From NCBI GenBank assembly GCA_003248935.1, contig QFQF01000008.1:158906-222905 (forward strand): a stretch of 64,000 nt of DNA, in the 5' to 3' direction. Position 1 is the stretch's first letter; every line of letters starts with the position of its first letter. This document shows, one piece after another, positions 17,129 through 25,123 of this stretch. The notes beneath the pieces are model-generated. The model was given only the letters and a program-made list of their open reading frames with translations, did no database searches and was not told the DNA's origin. Source of the stretch: Sphingobium sp. GTDB taxonomy: Bacteria; Pseudomonadota; Alphaproteobacteria; Sphingomonadales; Sphingomonadaceae. A program made the translations under genes and the position numbers.

Positions 17129-17548
17129 ATGCCCAAGATGATCTTCATCAACCTGCCGGTCGCGGACCTTCCGGCTTCGATCGCCTTCTATCAGGCGGTC
17201 GGCTTCGTACGGAACGACCATTTTGCCGATGACACCGCGCAGGCCATGGTCCTGTCGGAAACCATCACCGTCATGCTGGTCACCCATCCGCGCTGGGCGA
17301 CGTTCACCACCCGCCAGATTCCCGACGCCCATGTGACCGCGCAGATGTCACTATGCGTATCGGAAGACAGCCGGAAAGCGGTGGACGCGATCATGGACAG
17401 GGCGATCGCCGCCGGCTCCAGCGAACCCAATCCCCCGCAGGACCATGGTTTCATGTATAGTCGCAGCTTCGAGGATCCCGACGGCCATATCTGGGAACCG
17501 ATGTGGATGGACGTCGAGGCCGCGATGCAGGCCGGTACCGAGGCCTGA
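17129..17548 (+). CDS. VOC-family (glyoxalase-like) protein
   Basis: A 139-residue single-domain vicinal-oxygen-chelate protein: MIFINLPVADLPASIAFYQAVGF at the start and MYSRSFEDPDGHIWEPMWMD near the end, with the metal-ligand-type Glu in the last strand. This subgroup is often annotated lactoylglutathione lyase-like but its substrate is unknown. First gene of a run of four small open genes behind the divergent regulator. GAGAGGAG provides a good ribosome site. Confidence 0.85.
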   Translation: MPKMIFINLPVADLPASIAFYQAVGFVRNDHFADDTAQAMVLSETITVMLVTHPRWATFTTRQIPDAHVTAQMSLCVSEDSRKAVDAIMDRAIAAGSSEPNPPQDHGFMYSRSFEDPDGHIWEPMWMDVEAAMQAGTEA

Positions 17549-17591
17549 CCCGGCGCCGTTGCGCAAGACGACTGCGAAAAGGAGAGAGACG

Positions 17592-17954
17592 ATGACCTAT
17601 GTCGACGGTTTCGTGATCCCGGTGCCCGGGGGCAACCGGCAGGCGTATAAGGACATGGCGGAAAAGGCGGCCGCGATCTGGATCGAACATGGCGCCACGC
17701 GCATCGTCGAAACGTGGAACGACGACATAAAGCCCGGAAAGGTCAATGACTTCCGTACGGCCGTGATCGCCGAAGACGGGGAGGAGGTCGTGTTCTCCTG
17801 GGTCGAGTGGCCCTCCCGCGAGGCCCGCGACATCGGCAACGAGAAGATCATGAACGATCCCCGGATGAAGCCCGAGGAAGGCGAAGGCATGCCCTTCAGC
17901 GGCGCCCGTCTGATCTTCGGCGGCTTCACGACTATGGTCGACCGGAAAGGCTGA
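17592..17954 (+). CDS. DUF1428-family protein
   Basis: A 120-residue protein matching DUF1428: MTYVDGFVIPVPGGNRQAYKDMAEKAAAIWIEHGATRIVE, then VFSWVEWPSREARDIGNEKIMNDPRM, a dimeric alpha-beta-barrel type fold. The domain's biochemical role is not established. It lies 43 bases after the VOC gene with a strong GGAGAGA site. Co-occurrence with VOC and PhnB-like proteins is common in proteobacteria. Confidence 0.85.
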   Translation: MTYVDGFVIPVPGGNRQAYKDMAEKAAAIWIEHGATRIVETWNDDIKPGKVNDFRTAVIAEDGEEVVFSWVEWPSREARDIGNEKIMNDPRMKPEEGEGMPFSGARLIFGGFTTMVDRKG

Positions 17955-18011
17955 CCCCCATTCCCGGCCATCGGCGGCCGGGCAGATACTCTGCATGCAA
18001 GGAGACGGACG

Positions 18012-18815
18012 ATGACCGATCCGACAGGCACATTCTTCTGGTACGAACTGATGACCAGCGACCCCGAGGCGGCGCTTGCCTTCTATGGCGACGTGATCGG
18101 CTGGACCAGTCAACCCTTCCCCGGCGGCGATCCGGAAGGCGGCGCCTATCATGTGGTGTCGGGCAGCGCGGGACCGATGGGCGGTATCATGGCAATCCCG
18201 GCCGAAGCGAAGGACTGCGGCATGTCGCCCTGGTGGGGCGGCTATATCGGGTCGGCCGATGTCGACGCGGATGCGGCGCGGCTCGCGGCGGCGGGCGGCA
18301 AGGTGATGCGTCCGGCGGAGGACATCCCGGGTGTAGGCCGCTTTGCGGTGATGGCCGATCCGGGCGGCGCCGTCTTCATGCTGCTGAAGGGGTCGAGCCC
18401 CGAGGGGTTCGAAGGAGCGCCGCCGATGGCGGCCGGGCATGTCAGCTGGCATGAACTGTCGTCAGGCGACTACACCGCCGATCTTACCTTCTACACCGGC
18501 CAGTTCGGCTGGACGAAGGGCGATGCGATGGACATGGGCGAGATGGGCACCTATCAGCTTCTGTCCCAGACCGGCGGCACGGCCTTCGAAAGCATGACCG
18601 GCGCGATCATGCCCCGGCCGCCGATGATCCCCCAACCCTTTTGGCTGTTCTACTTCTCGGTCGGCGACATCGACATTGCCCACGGGAAGATCGAAGCGGG
18701 TGGTGGCAGGGTAATGAACGGCCCGATGGAGGTACCCGGTGGCGGCTGGATTATTCAGGCGGCCGACCCCCAGGGTGCGGCCTTCGCCGTGGTGGGCATG
18801 CGCAAGGCGGCCTGA
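18012..18815 (+). CDS. two-domain VOC-family protein
   Basis: A 267-residue protein with two tandem VOC modules: residues about 5-125 (GTFFWYELMTSDPEAALAFYGDVIGW ... VGRFAVMADPGGAVFMLLKG) and about 140-260 (GHVSWHELSSGDYTADLTFYTGQFGW ... GGWIIQAADPQGAAFAVVG). This internal duplication is the usual layout of the hydroxylase-like CFP32/27-kDa antigen group. Substrate unknown. Good GGAGA site; third gene of the cluster. Confidence 0.87.
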   Translation: MTDPTGTFFWYELMTSDPEAALAFYGDVIGWTSQPFPGGDPEGGAYHVVSGSAGPMGGIMAIPAEAKDCGMSPWWGGYIGSADVDADAARLAAAGGKVMRPAEDIPGVGRFAVMADPGGAVFMLLKGSSPEGFEGAPPMAAGHVSWHELSSGDYTADLTFYTGQFGWTKGDAMDMGEMGTYQLLSQTGGTAFESMTGAIMPRPPMIPQPFWLFYFSVGDIDIAHGKIEAGGGRVMNGPMEVPGGGWIIQAADPQGAAFAVVGMRKAA

Positions 18816-18841
18816 GAGCCGAGGAAAAAAGGAGAAGGATC

Positions 18842-19321
18842 ATGTCGAAGATCGCAACCTGCCTGTTGTTCGACAGGCAGGCAGAGGAGGCCGCACGCTT
18901 CTATGTCGATACCTTCCGCGACGGGTCGATCGACCATATCAGTCATTATGGCGAGAACATGCCGATGGCGGCGGGCACCGTTCTGCTCGTCGCGTTCACC
19001 TTGTTCGGCCAGAGCTATCAGACGCTGAATTGCGGGGCGGAGTTCGCCTTCACCGAGGCGGTTTCTCTTTCGATATCCTGCGCAGACCAGGCAGAAGTCG
19101 ACCGGCTTTACGAGGCTCTGACCTCCGGCGGTGGATCGCCCGGCCCCTGCGGCTGGGTGAAGGATCGCTTCGGCCTGTCCTGGCAGATCGTGCCGGAGGA
19201 ATTCGTCGCCATGCAGAAGAGCAGCGATGCCGCAGCGGTGGCACGCGCGATGCAGGCGATGATGACGATGCAGAAACTGGACCTTGGCGTGCTGAAGGCC
19301 GCCTATGCCGGAGAAGGATAG
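18842..19321 (+). CDS. PhnB-like VOC protein (3-demethylubiquinone-9 3-methyltransferase-like domain)
   Basis: A 159-residue protein: MSKIATCLLFDRQAEEAARFYVDTF, then LSISCADQAEVDRLYEALTSGGG and CGWVKDRFGLSWQIVPEEF, which is the PhnB/3-dmu-9_3-mt signature. Despite the family name these proteins are not proven methyltransferases. It ends the four-gene group 26 bases after the two-domain VOC gene. A GAGAAGGA site precedes the ATG. Confidence 0.87.
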   Translation: MSKIATCLLFDRQAEEAARFYVDTFRDGSIDHISHYGENMPMAAGTVLLVAFTLFGQSYQTLNCGAEFAFTEAVSLSISCADQAEVDRLYEALTSGGGSPGPCGWVKDRFGLSWQIVPEEFVAMQKSSDAAAVARAMQAMMTMQKLDLGVLKAAYAGEG

Positions 19322-19350
19322 GCGGGGTATCTCAACCCATCTCCACCCGG

Positions 19351-19395
19351 AAAGGCGGGATAGCGATTGACTCGCCCCCGCCTTTTCCTTATCGG
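19351..19395 (+). promoter_or_regulatory. hairpin and overlapping candidate promoter upstream of rpmH
   Basis: AAAGGCGGG (19351-19359) pairs with CCCGCCTTT (19377-19385), followed by TCC, which would end transcription of the PhnB-like gene. Overlapping it is a candidate promoter: TTGACT (19367-19372), 17-base spacer, TATCGG (19390-19395). A transcript from it would begin near 19402 and run into the hairpin at 19412. Confidence 0.4.
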
Positions 19396-19411
19396 ACCCG
19401 CTTCCGACAGG

Positions 19412-19437
19412 GGTCGCCGTTTCGGCGGCCATTTTTT
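19412..19437 (+). terminator. terminator-like hairpin in the rpmH leader
   Basis: GGTCGCCG (19412-19419) pairs with CGGCGGCC (19423-19430) over a 3-base loop, with one G-T wobble, then A and six T residues (19432-19437). It is either the end of the upstream VOC transcript or an attenuator in the rpmH leader, depending on which promoter is used. A second weak promoter candidate, TTGTCG-N16-TATGTA (19436-19463), lies just after it. Confidence 0.6.
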
Positions 19438-19478
19438 GTCGTACCGGTTTTTCAGACTATGTATTTGAGGAATGAGCG

Positions 19479-19613
19479 ATGAAGCGCACCTTTCAGCCGA
19501 GCAACCTCGTCCGCAAGCGGCGGCACGGCTTTCGCGCCCGGATGGCGACGGCAGCGGGCCGCGCGGTCCTGCGCGCCCGTCGCGCCCGTGGCCGCAAGAG
19601 CCTGAGCGCCTGA
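19479..19613 (+). CDS. rpmH: 50S ribosomal protein L34
   Basis: The 44-residue protein begins MKRTFQPSNLVRKRRHGFRA and ends RARGRKSLSA, the standard L34 with its many basic residues. GAGG at 19467-19470 lies eight bases before the ATG, ideal spacing. It heads the conserved rpmH-rnpA-yidD-yidC-engB order. Another ATG in the rnpA frame lies at 19472, only four bases upstream of this start. Confidence 0.97.
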   Translation: MKRTFQPSNLVRKRRHGFRARMATAAGRAVLRARRARGRKSLSA

Positions 19614-19636
19614 TTCCGGCGGCGGAGGTCGGCGGT

Positions 19637-20035
19637 CTGGCGACACTTCGCCGGCGCGCCGATTTCCTGGCCGCGAACAAGGGCCGCAGGCAGCCGATGC
19701 CCGGCTTCGTCCTCCTGCTGCGCGAGCGCGCGGATGGCGATCCGACCAAGCGAATCGGCTACACGGTAACGAAGAAGATCGGCGGCGCTGTCGTCCGTAA
19801 CCGGATGAAGCGCCGTTTTCGTGCTCTCGCGCGCGAACTGCTCCCGGTCCTTGGTGTTGCTGGCGCTGACCATGTCCTGATCGGCCGCGCCGATGGGGTG
19901 GAGCGCGATTTTGCGCAGCTTCGTGCCGATCTCGAAAAGGCGCTGCGAAAAATCACGGCGCACGGCCGGCCAAGACATGATGGCCCACGGCAGCGCCGGG
20001 ACGACGTTGCCCGCGATCCCGCCGGAACGCCATGA
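19637..20035 (+). CDS. rnpA: ribonuclease P protein component (start uncertain: CTG at 19637 or ATG at 19472)
   Basis: The conserved protein reads LATLRRRADFLAANKGRRQPMPGFVLLL, then IGYTVTKKIGGAVVRNRMKRRFRALAREL with the RNR motif that binds RNase P RNA. From the CTG it is 132 residues, the normal family length. Between this point and the ATG at 19472 the frame holds no ATG, GTG or TTG, so a normal start would be 19472, which makes a 187-residue form whose frame covers all of rpmH. GGAGG at 19624-19628 stands eight bases before the CTG, which favours a rare CTG start. It overlaps yidD by ATGA. Confidence 0.9.
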   Translation: MATLRRRADFLAANKGRRQPMPGFVLLLRERADGDPTKRIGYTVTKKIGGAVVRNRMKRRFRALARELLPVLGVAGADHVLIGRADGVERDFAQLRADLEKALRKITAHGRPRHDGPRQRRDDVARDPAGTP

Positions 20036-20244
20036 TCGCCCGGCTCCTCTCCCTGATCGCGCGCGCATGGCAGATTGGGCCTTCCCGCATCCTGCCGCCG
20101 ACATGTCGCTACAGCCCATCCTGTTCCCAATATGCGATCGACGCGCTTGGAAAATATGGCGCGCTCAAGGGTAGCTGGCTGGCCATGAAGCGGCTAATGC
20201 GGTGCCACCCATGGGGAGGCTCGGGCTACGACCCGGTCCCCTGA
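20032..20244 (+). CDS. yidD: membrane protein insertion efficiency factor
   Basis: A 70-residue YidD with an amphipathic N-terminus (MIARLLSLIARAWQIGPSRI) and the family core PPTCRYSPSCSQYAIDALGKYGALKGSW ending RCHPWGGSGYDPVP. The three cysteines and the HPWGGSGYDPVP tail are diagnostic. It assists YidC/Sec insertion at the inner membrane and lies between rnpA and yidC as usual. Confidence 0.96.
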   Translation: MIARLLSLIARAWQIGPSRILPPTCRYSPSCSQYAIDALGKYGALKGSWLAMKRLMRCHPWGGSGYDPVP

Positions 20245-20296
20245 AGCAAACGATCACAGACGATCAACGACAAGATGAACGCCGGAGCCTGAACGC

Positions 20297-22009
20297 GTGG
20301 ACGACAAGCGGAACCTGATATTGGCGGTGGTGCTGACGGCCGCCATCCTGTTTGGATGGCCTTACATCGCCAACCACTTCTTCCCGGCCGCGAACCCGCC
20401 CGCGACGCAGGTGCAGGGCGGCAAGACCACACCGGTCACCGCCCCCTCCCCCGGTGCACCCGCCGCGCCCGTCGATCCCGCCCAGGCGATCCGCGACCGC
20501 TCCGCCGTGCTGCGCGAAAGCCCGCGCATCCCGATCGAGACGCCCAAGCTTTCCGGCTCGATCAATTTGAAGGGCGCGCGGATCGACGATATCGTCCTGC
20601 CGACCTATCGCGAGACCATCGCGAAGAACGCGCTGCCCATCCGTCTCTATTCCCCCTCCGGCACGCCCGACGCCTATTTCGCCGGTTTCGGCTGGAGCGG
20701 CGAGGGCGCGAAGCTGCCCGACACCAGCACGGTCTGGACGGCGGAAGGCACAAAGCTGACGCCGGCAACACCGGTGACGCTGCGCTGGAGCAACGGCGCC
20801 GGGCAGACCTTCGTCATCCGCTTGTCGGTCGACGACAATTTCATGTTCACCGCGCAGCAGACGGTCGAAAACGCCGGAACCGGCGCGGCGGCGGTCAAGC
20901 CCTATGGCTATATCAGCCGCGACGGCCCGTCGAAGGATCCGACAAGCTGGACGATCCATACCGGCCCGATCGGCGTCTTCAACGGTGCCGCCAATTACGA
21001 TGTCGATTTCAAGGATCTCGACAAGGACGGTGATCAGGGATTTACCAGCACCGGCGGCTGGATCGGCTTTACCGACAAATACTGGCTCTCGGCCCTGATC
21101 CCCGACCAGAAAGCAGCTTATGCAGCGCAGTTCCGCAAGGGCGCAGGCACGCAGTATCAGGCGGATTACAGCCTGAACCCCACGATCGTTCAGCCCGGCA
21201 AGGCACTGACGCAGACGACACGCCTGTTCGTCGGCGCGAAGGAAGTGAAGACGCTTCAGGGCTATCAGAACGCCGGCATCCCGCTGTTCGACCGCGCGAT
21301 CGACTGGGGCTGGTTCTACTGGTTCGAACAGCCGATCTTCTCGCTGCTCCACTGGCTGTTCACCGTCGTCGGCAATTTCGGCGTGGCGATCATCCTGCTG
21401 ACGCTGTGCGTCCGCGGCCTGATGTTCCCGATCGCGCAGAAGCAGTTCAAGTCGATGGCGGCGATGCGCGCCGTTCAGCCGAAGATGAAGGCGCTGCAGG
21501 AAAAGTACAAGGACGACAAGGTCAAGCTCCAGCAGGAGATGATGGAGCTCTACAAGCGCGAAAAGGTGAACCCGCTCGCGGGCTGCCTGCCGATCTTCAT
21601 CCAGATTCCGATCTTCTTCGCCCTCTATAAGGTACTGATGCTGACGATCGAGATGCGGCACCAGCCGTTCGTGCTGTGGATCAAGGATCTCTCCGCGCCA
21701 GATCCGCTGCACGTCCTCAACCTCTTCGGCCTGCTGAACTTTCAGCCGCCCGCCTTCCTGGCGATCGGCGTGCTGGCGATCATCCTGGGCTGCACCATGT
21801 GGCTCCAGTTCCGCCTGAATCCGACACCGATGGACGACATGCAGAAGCAGATCTTCTCCATCATGCCGTGGATGATGATGTTCGTGATGGCGCCGTTCGC
21901 CGCCGGTCTGCTCGTTTACTGGATCACCAACAACATGCTGTCCATCGCGCAGCAGTGGTTCCTGTACCGCGCGCACCCCGCCCCGGCGGAGGCCGCAACG
22001 GCGAAGTGA
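20297..22009 (+). CDS. yidC: membrane protein insertase YidC
   Basis: A 570-residue insertase. TM1 is LILAVVLTAAILFGWPYIANHFF; a large periplasmic domain spans about 60-340; the conserved C-terminal core follows (WGWFYWFEQPIFSLLHWLFTVVGNFGVAIILLTLCVRGLMFPI, then KVNPLAGCLPIFIQIPIFFALYKVL and later TM segments). The conserved Arg of the hydrophilic groove is in CVRGLMFP. Start is GTG with GGAG nine bases upstream. It overlaps engB by one base (TGATG). Confidence 0.96.
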   Translation: MDDKRNLILAVVLTAAILFGWPYIANHFFPAANPPATQVQGGKTTPVTAPSPGAPAAPVDPAQAIRDRSAVLRESPRIPIETPKLSGSINLKGARIDDIVLPTYRETIAKNALPIRLYSPSGTPDAYFAGFGWSGEGAKLPDTSTVWTAEGTKLTPATPVTLRWSNGAGQTFVIRLSVDDNFMFTAQQTVENAGTGAAAVKPYGYISRDGPSKDPTSWTIHTGPIGVFNGAANYDVDFKDLDKDGDQGFTSTGGWIGFTDKYWLSALIPDQKAAYAAQFRKGAGTQYQADYSLNPTIVQPGKALTQTTRLFVGAKEVKTLQGYQNAGIPLFDRAIDWGWFYWFEQPIFSLLHWLFTVVGNFGVAIILLTLCVRGLMFPIAQKQFKSMAAMRAVQPKMKALQEKYKDDKVKLQQEMMELYKREKVNPLAGCLPIFIQIPIFFALYKVLMLTIEMRHQPFVLWIKDLSAPDPLHVLNLFGLLNFQPPAFLAIGVLAIILGCTMWLQFRLNPTPMDDMQKQIFSIMPWMMMFVMAPFAAGLLVYWITNNMLSIAQQWFLYRAHPAPAEAATAK

Positions 22010-22644
22010 TGGACGACACGATCGATCCCATCGAAACCGCGCGCAGGATTTTCGCGGGGCCGGTCGCGTTCCTGAAGTCCGCGCCACAGCTCAAGTTCCT
22101 GCCCGATCCCGTGGTGGTGGAGGTGGCGTTCGCCGGCCGGTCGAACGTCGGCAAATCCTCTCTGCTGAACGCGCTCACCAACCGCAACAACCTCGCGCGC
22201 ACATCCAACACACCGGGGCGCACGCAGGAACTGAACTTCTTCGACGTCGGCGATCCGTTGCTGCTGCGCCTCGTCGACATGCCGGGCTATGGCTTTGCGA
22301 AGGCGCCCAAGGACATGGTGCGTCAGTGGCGGTTTCTGGTGAACGACTATCTGCGCGGCCGCGCCGCGCTGAAGCGCGCGCTGGTGCTGATCGACAGCCG
22401 CCACGGCATCAAGGAGGTGGATACAGAGATGCTCGACATGCTCGACACCGCCGCCGTCAGCTATCGCATCGTCCTCACCAAGACCGACAAGATCAAGGCG
22501 AGCGAGCTGGCCGCTGTGCTCGAACGGACGGCCGATGCGATCCGCAAGCGCCCGGCCGCCCATCCGGACATCATCGCGACCTCCAGCGAGAAGGGCATGG
22601 GCATTCCGGAGTTGCGCGCGGCGGTGATCGAGGCGCTGGAATAG
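22009..22644 (+). CDS. engB: ribosome biogenesis GTP-binding protein EngB (YihA/YsxC)
   Basis: A 211-residue TrmE-Era-like GTPase. P-loop GRSNVGKSSLLN, switch I threonine in SNTPGRTQELNFF, G3 DMPGYG, G4 TKTDK, G5 SSEKG. It is needed for assembly of the large ribosomal subunit. The ATG at 22009 shares its first base with the yidC stop, implying translational coupling. Last gene of the rpmH operon here; no argB follows. Confidence 0.95.
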   Translation: MDDTIDPIETARRIFAGPVAFLKSAPQLKFLPDPVVVEVAFAGRSNVGKSSLLNALTNRNNLARTSNTPGRTQELNFFDVGDPLLLRLVDMPGYGFAKAPKDMVRQWRFLVNDYLRGRAALKRALVLIDSRHGIKEVDTEMLDMLDTAAVSYRIVLTKTDKIKASELAAVLERTADAIRKRPAAHPDIIATSSEKGMGIPELRAAVIEALE

Positions 22645-22780
22645 GCCCCTCCCCCCCGGATCACAGGTGGCGTGATCGCGTGACACGCTGACGCGCCGTC
22701 ATCCTCATGTCATCGCAACGTCACTTTACGGACCAGCGACTTTATGCCAGCCCCTCATTGGCTTGGGTGCCTTCCGGATA

Positions 22781-22796
22781 GTCCGGGCGCCCGGAC
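22781..22796. repeat. 16-base perfect palindrome in the engB-mlaA gap
   Basis: GTCCGGGC-GCCCGGAC is fully self-complementary. It lies in the 233-base gap between engB and the MlaA gene, about 80 bases before the latter. There is no T tract. It could be part of a terminator stem or a protein site; the rest of the gap shows nothing recognisable apart from the GGAGG site at its end. Confidence 0.4.
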
Positions 22797-22877
22797 ATGC
22801 CGCACAGAACCGGAGCCGATGCAGATTGTTTCCTTCTTGAAGTGCGGACACGAGACGTCGACGGAGGAAACAGGGGA

Positions 22878-23855
22878 ATGATCGTACCGGCATTGATCAG
22901 TGTCGCGCTGCTGGCCGGCGCGCCGACTGATGCCGCCCAATCCGTGATCGCGAGCGTACAGGAAACGCCCGCGCCCGCGCAGCCGACGACTGCCCCTCCG
23001 GCGGCTCCCGAAACCTCGGGCGCCAGGTCCGCGGCGACGCAGGAAGGGCAACCGGCTCAGCCCCCGGCAGAGGAACAGGATTCGATCGTCGTCACCGGCC
23101 GGGGCAGCCCGCCGCCCACGGACCCGTTGCAGGACATCAACGCCAAGACCTTCAAGGTGACGCAGGATGTGGACAAGGCCGTCGTCGCACCGGTCGCCGA
23201 TGTCTATGAAAACGGCATTCCCAGGCCGATTCGCCGGGGCCTCGGCAATTTCCTGAGCAACCTCACGGAGCCGGTGGTCTTCCTCAATTATCTGTTGCAG
23301 TTGAAGCCCGGCAAGGCGACCGAGACGCTCGGCCGGTTCACGGTGAACACGACCATCGGCATCGCCGGGCTGCTTGACGTGGCCAAGAAGAAGCCGTTCA
23401 ACCTGCCCTATCGTCCGAACGGCTTCGCCAACACATTCGGCTATTACGGCATCAAGCCCGGCCCCTATTTCTACCTGCCGCTCATCGGTCCCACGACGCT
23501 GCGCGACCTGACGGGGACGTTGATCGACAAGATGGTCCTGCCGATCGCGGTCGGATCGCCGTTCAACAAGCCCGCCTACGCCATTCCGGCGGTGGTCATC
23601 AGCACGCTGAACGACCGTATCGGGATCGATACCGAATTGCGGCGGATGCGCGCGGAATCGTCCGATCCCTACGCGACCACCCGCGAATATTATCTGGAGC
23701 GACGGCATATCGAGATCGAGGCGCTGCACGGCCGCCACATAGCGCCCACGCTCTCATCGCCCCCGCCAGTGCAGCAAACACCGGCGCGACAAGCCCCGGA
23801 AGCGCCCCTGGCACCCACAACGCCTGCTCCCGGGCTTACACCCCAGCAGAACTGA
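22878..23855 (+). CDS. MlaA (VacJ)-family outer-membrane phospholipid transport protein
   Basis: A 325-residue protein. The MlaA core runs from DPLQDINAKTFKVTQDVDKAVVAPVADVY to PYAIPAVVISTLNDRIGIDTEL, including RRGLGNFLSNLTEPVVFLNYLLQ and GYYGIKPGPYFYLPLIGPTTLRDLTG. MlaA extracts phospholipids from the outer leaflet of the outer membrane. The N-terminus (MIVPALISVALLAGAPTDAAQ) is a plain signal peptide without the lipobox cysteine of classical MlaA, followed by a Pro/Ala-rich linker. A second Pro-rich tail ends the protein. No mlaFEDCB genes are adjacent. Confidence 0.9.
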   Translation: MIVPALISVALLAGAPTDAAQSVIASVQETPAPAQPTTAPPAAPETSGARSAATQEGQPAQPPAEEQDSIVVTGRGSPPPTDPLQDINAKTFKVTQDVDKAVVAPVADVYENGIPRPIRRGLGNFLSNLTEPVVFLNYLLQLKPGKATETLGRFTVNTTIGIAGLLDVAKKKPFNLPYRPNGFANTFGYYGIKPGPYFYLPLIGPTTLRDLTGTLIDKMVLPIAVGSPFNKPAYAIPAVVISTLNDRIGIDTELRRMRAESSDPYATTREYYLERRHIEIEALHGRHIAPTLSSPPPVQQTPARQAPEAPLAPTTPAPGLTPQQN

Positions 23856-23935
23856 CGCGGTAGCAAACCCGCCCTTGCCAACACGCCCCATCCCGGCGAA
23901 AGGCAGCGTAGAGGAAGGGAAAGGCGACAACCGTC

Positions 23936-24607
23936 ATGATGAAGCTGTTCATCGGCAACAAGGCGTATTCAAGCTGGTCGCTGCGCGGCTGGCTGGCGGC
24001 AAAGCAGTCCGGCCTGCCGTTCGAGGAGGTCGTCGTCCCGCTCTATGACCAGGATTGGGAAAAGCGGCGCGAGGGCGATGAATTCGCGCCCTCCTCCGGC
24101 AAGGTGCCGATCCTGTGGGATGGCGATATCGTCGTTTGGGACAGCCTGGCCATTGTCGAATATCTGAACGAGACGTCGGGCGGCGACAAATTCTGGCCGG
24201 CCGACCCTGCCGCACGCGCGATGGCACGGTCAATGGCGGCGGAGATGCACTCCAGCTTCGCGGCGCTGCGCCGCGAGCACAGCATGAACATCCGGCAGAT
24301 CTATGCACCCGTCCCGCCGTCGACGGACGTGATGCGCGACATCGAACGGATCATGCAATTATGGGCTGAAGCACGGGCGCGCCACGGCGGCGCGGGCGAC
24401 TTCCTGTTCGGCGATTTCGGCGCCGCCGACATCATGTTCGCGCCGGTCGTCACCCGCTTCATCACCTACCAGTTGCCCATCGCCCGCTTCGCCCAGCCTT
24501 ATATGCAGGCGATCATCGCCCATCCGTTCATGCAAGAGTGGATCGGTGGCGCGCAGGCAGAGGACTGGGTGATCGAGAAGTTCGAGATGACACCAGCCTC
24601 CGCCTGA
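23936..24607 (+). CDS. glutathione S-transferase family protein
   Basis: A 223-residue GST: N-terminal thioredoxin-like domain KLFIGNKAYSSWSLRGWLAAKQSGLPFEEVVVPLY, with the SGKVPILWDGDIVVWDSLAIVEYL glutathione-site block (cis-Pro in KVPIL, SLAI for the gamma-glutamyl contact), then a helical C-terminal domain. The SSWSLRGW N-terminus is a well known proteobacterial subgroup. Substrate unknown. ATG at 23939 is an alternative start. Confidence 0.92.
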   Translation: MMKLFIGNKAYSSWSLRGWLAAKQSGLPFEEVVVPLYDQDWEKRREGDEFAPSSGKVPILWDGDIVVWDSLAIVEYLNETSGGDKFWPADPAARAMARSMAAEMHSSFAALRREHSMNIRQIYAPVPPSTDVMRDIERIMQLWAEARARHGGAGDFLFGDFGAADIMFAPVVTRFITYQLPIARFAQPYMQAIIAHPFMQEWIGGAQAEDWVIEKFEMTPASA

Positions 24608-24621
24608 ATGGCGAAGGCTGG

Positions 24622-25074
24622 TCAGCCGAACGGCGATCCGTCCTTGTGGGTGTATCTCCCTGCAGCCGGATCGAAGTGCAAGTCGATGTCGGAATAGTGG
24701 CAGGGGCTCTTGGCCGCCCGCCCAACGGCAACGAACGTGCAGTCGGCTGGACTCTCGTTCACCAGATGATGGCCGTTGCCGTCATTCTTCGGAAAGACGG
24801 CAATGTCGCCGGGCCGTAGCGATGTCCGGCCGTTGTCGTCCACCAGCACCGCTTCTCCCGCAACCATCACGACCAGTTCATCCTCGCCCTCGTGCCAGTG
24901 CCGCTGCGACGACCAGGCGCCGGGCCGCAGGGTCACATGCGACATGCCGAAATCCTGCAGGCCTAACGCCGCCGTCATCCGCCGGACCCAGCGTTCCTGC
25001 ACTGCCTGCGCATAAGGCGGCGGATAGCCGGTCATGTTGTTCTGTGGAACGGTATCGAGCTTGACCTTTGGCAT
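24622..25074 (-). CDS. cupin-domain protein
   Basis: A 150-residue single-domain cupin: motif 1 is RPGAWSSQRHWHEGEDELVVMVAGEAVLV (metal-binding HxH and E), and motif 2 is GDIAVFPKNDGNGHHLVNES with the second His pair. The ATG at 25074 has AGGAGG six bases upstream. Function unknown; close relatives are annotated as cupins that may act on small sugars or as oxygenases. Convergent with the GST gene and divergent from dapE, only 49 bases away. Confidence 0.87.
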   Translation of the reverse strand: MPKVKLDTVPQNNMTGYPPPYAQAVQERWVRRMTAALGLQDFGMSHVTLRPGAWSSQRHWHEGEDELVVMVAGEAVLVDDNGRTSLRPGDIAVFPKNDGNGHHLVNESPADCTFVAVGRAAKSPCHYSDIDLHFDPAAGRYTHKDGSPFG

Positions 25075-25123
25075 CGTGCGCCTCCTGCTGGCCAAAAGGA
25101 TGTGCACTCGCTAACGCACGGCC

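Noticed and set aside
20264..22087. 607-codon minus-strand frame opposite yidC
   Set aside because: Antisense to a well recognised gene; no motifs and biased composition.
24608..24621. Terminator between the convergent GST and cupin genes
   Set aside because: The 14-base gap holds no stem or T run.
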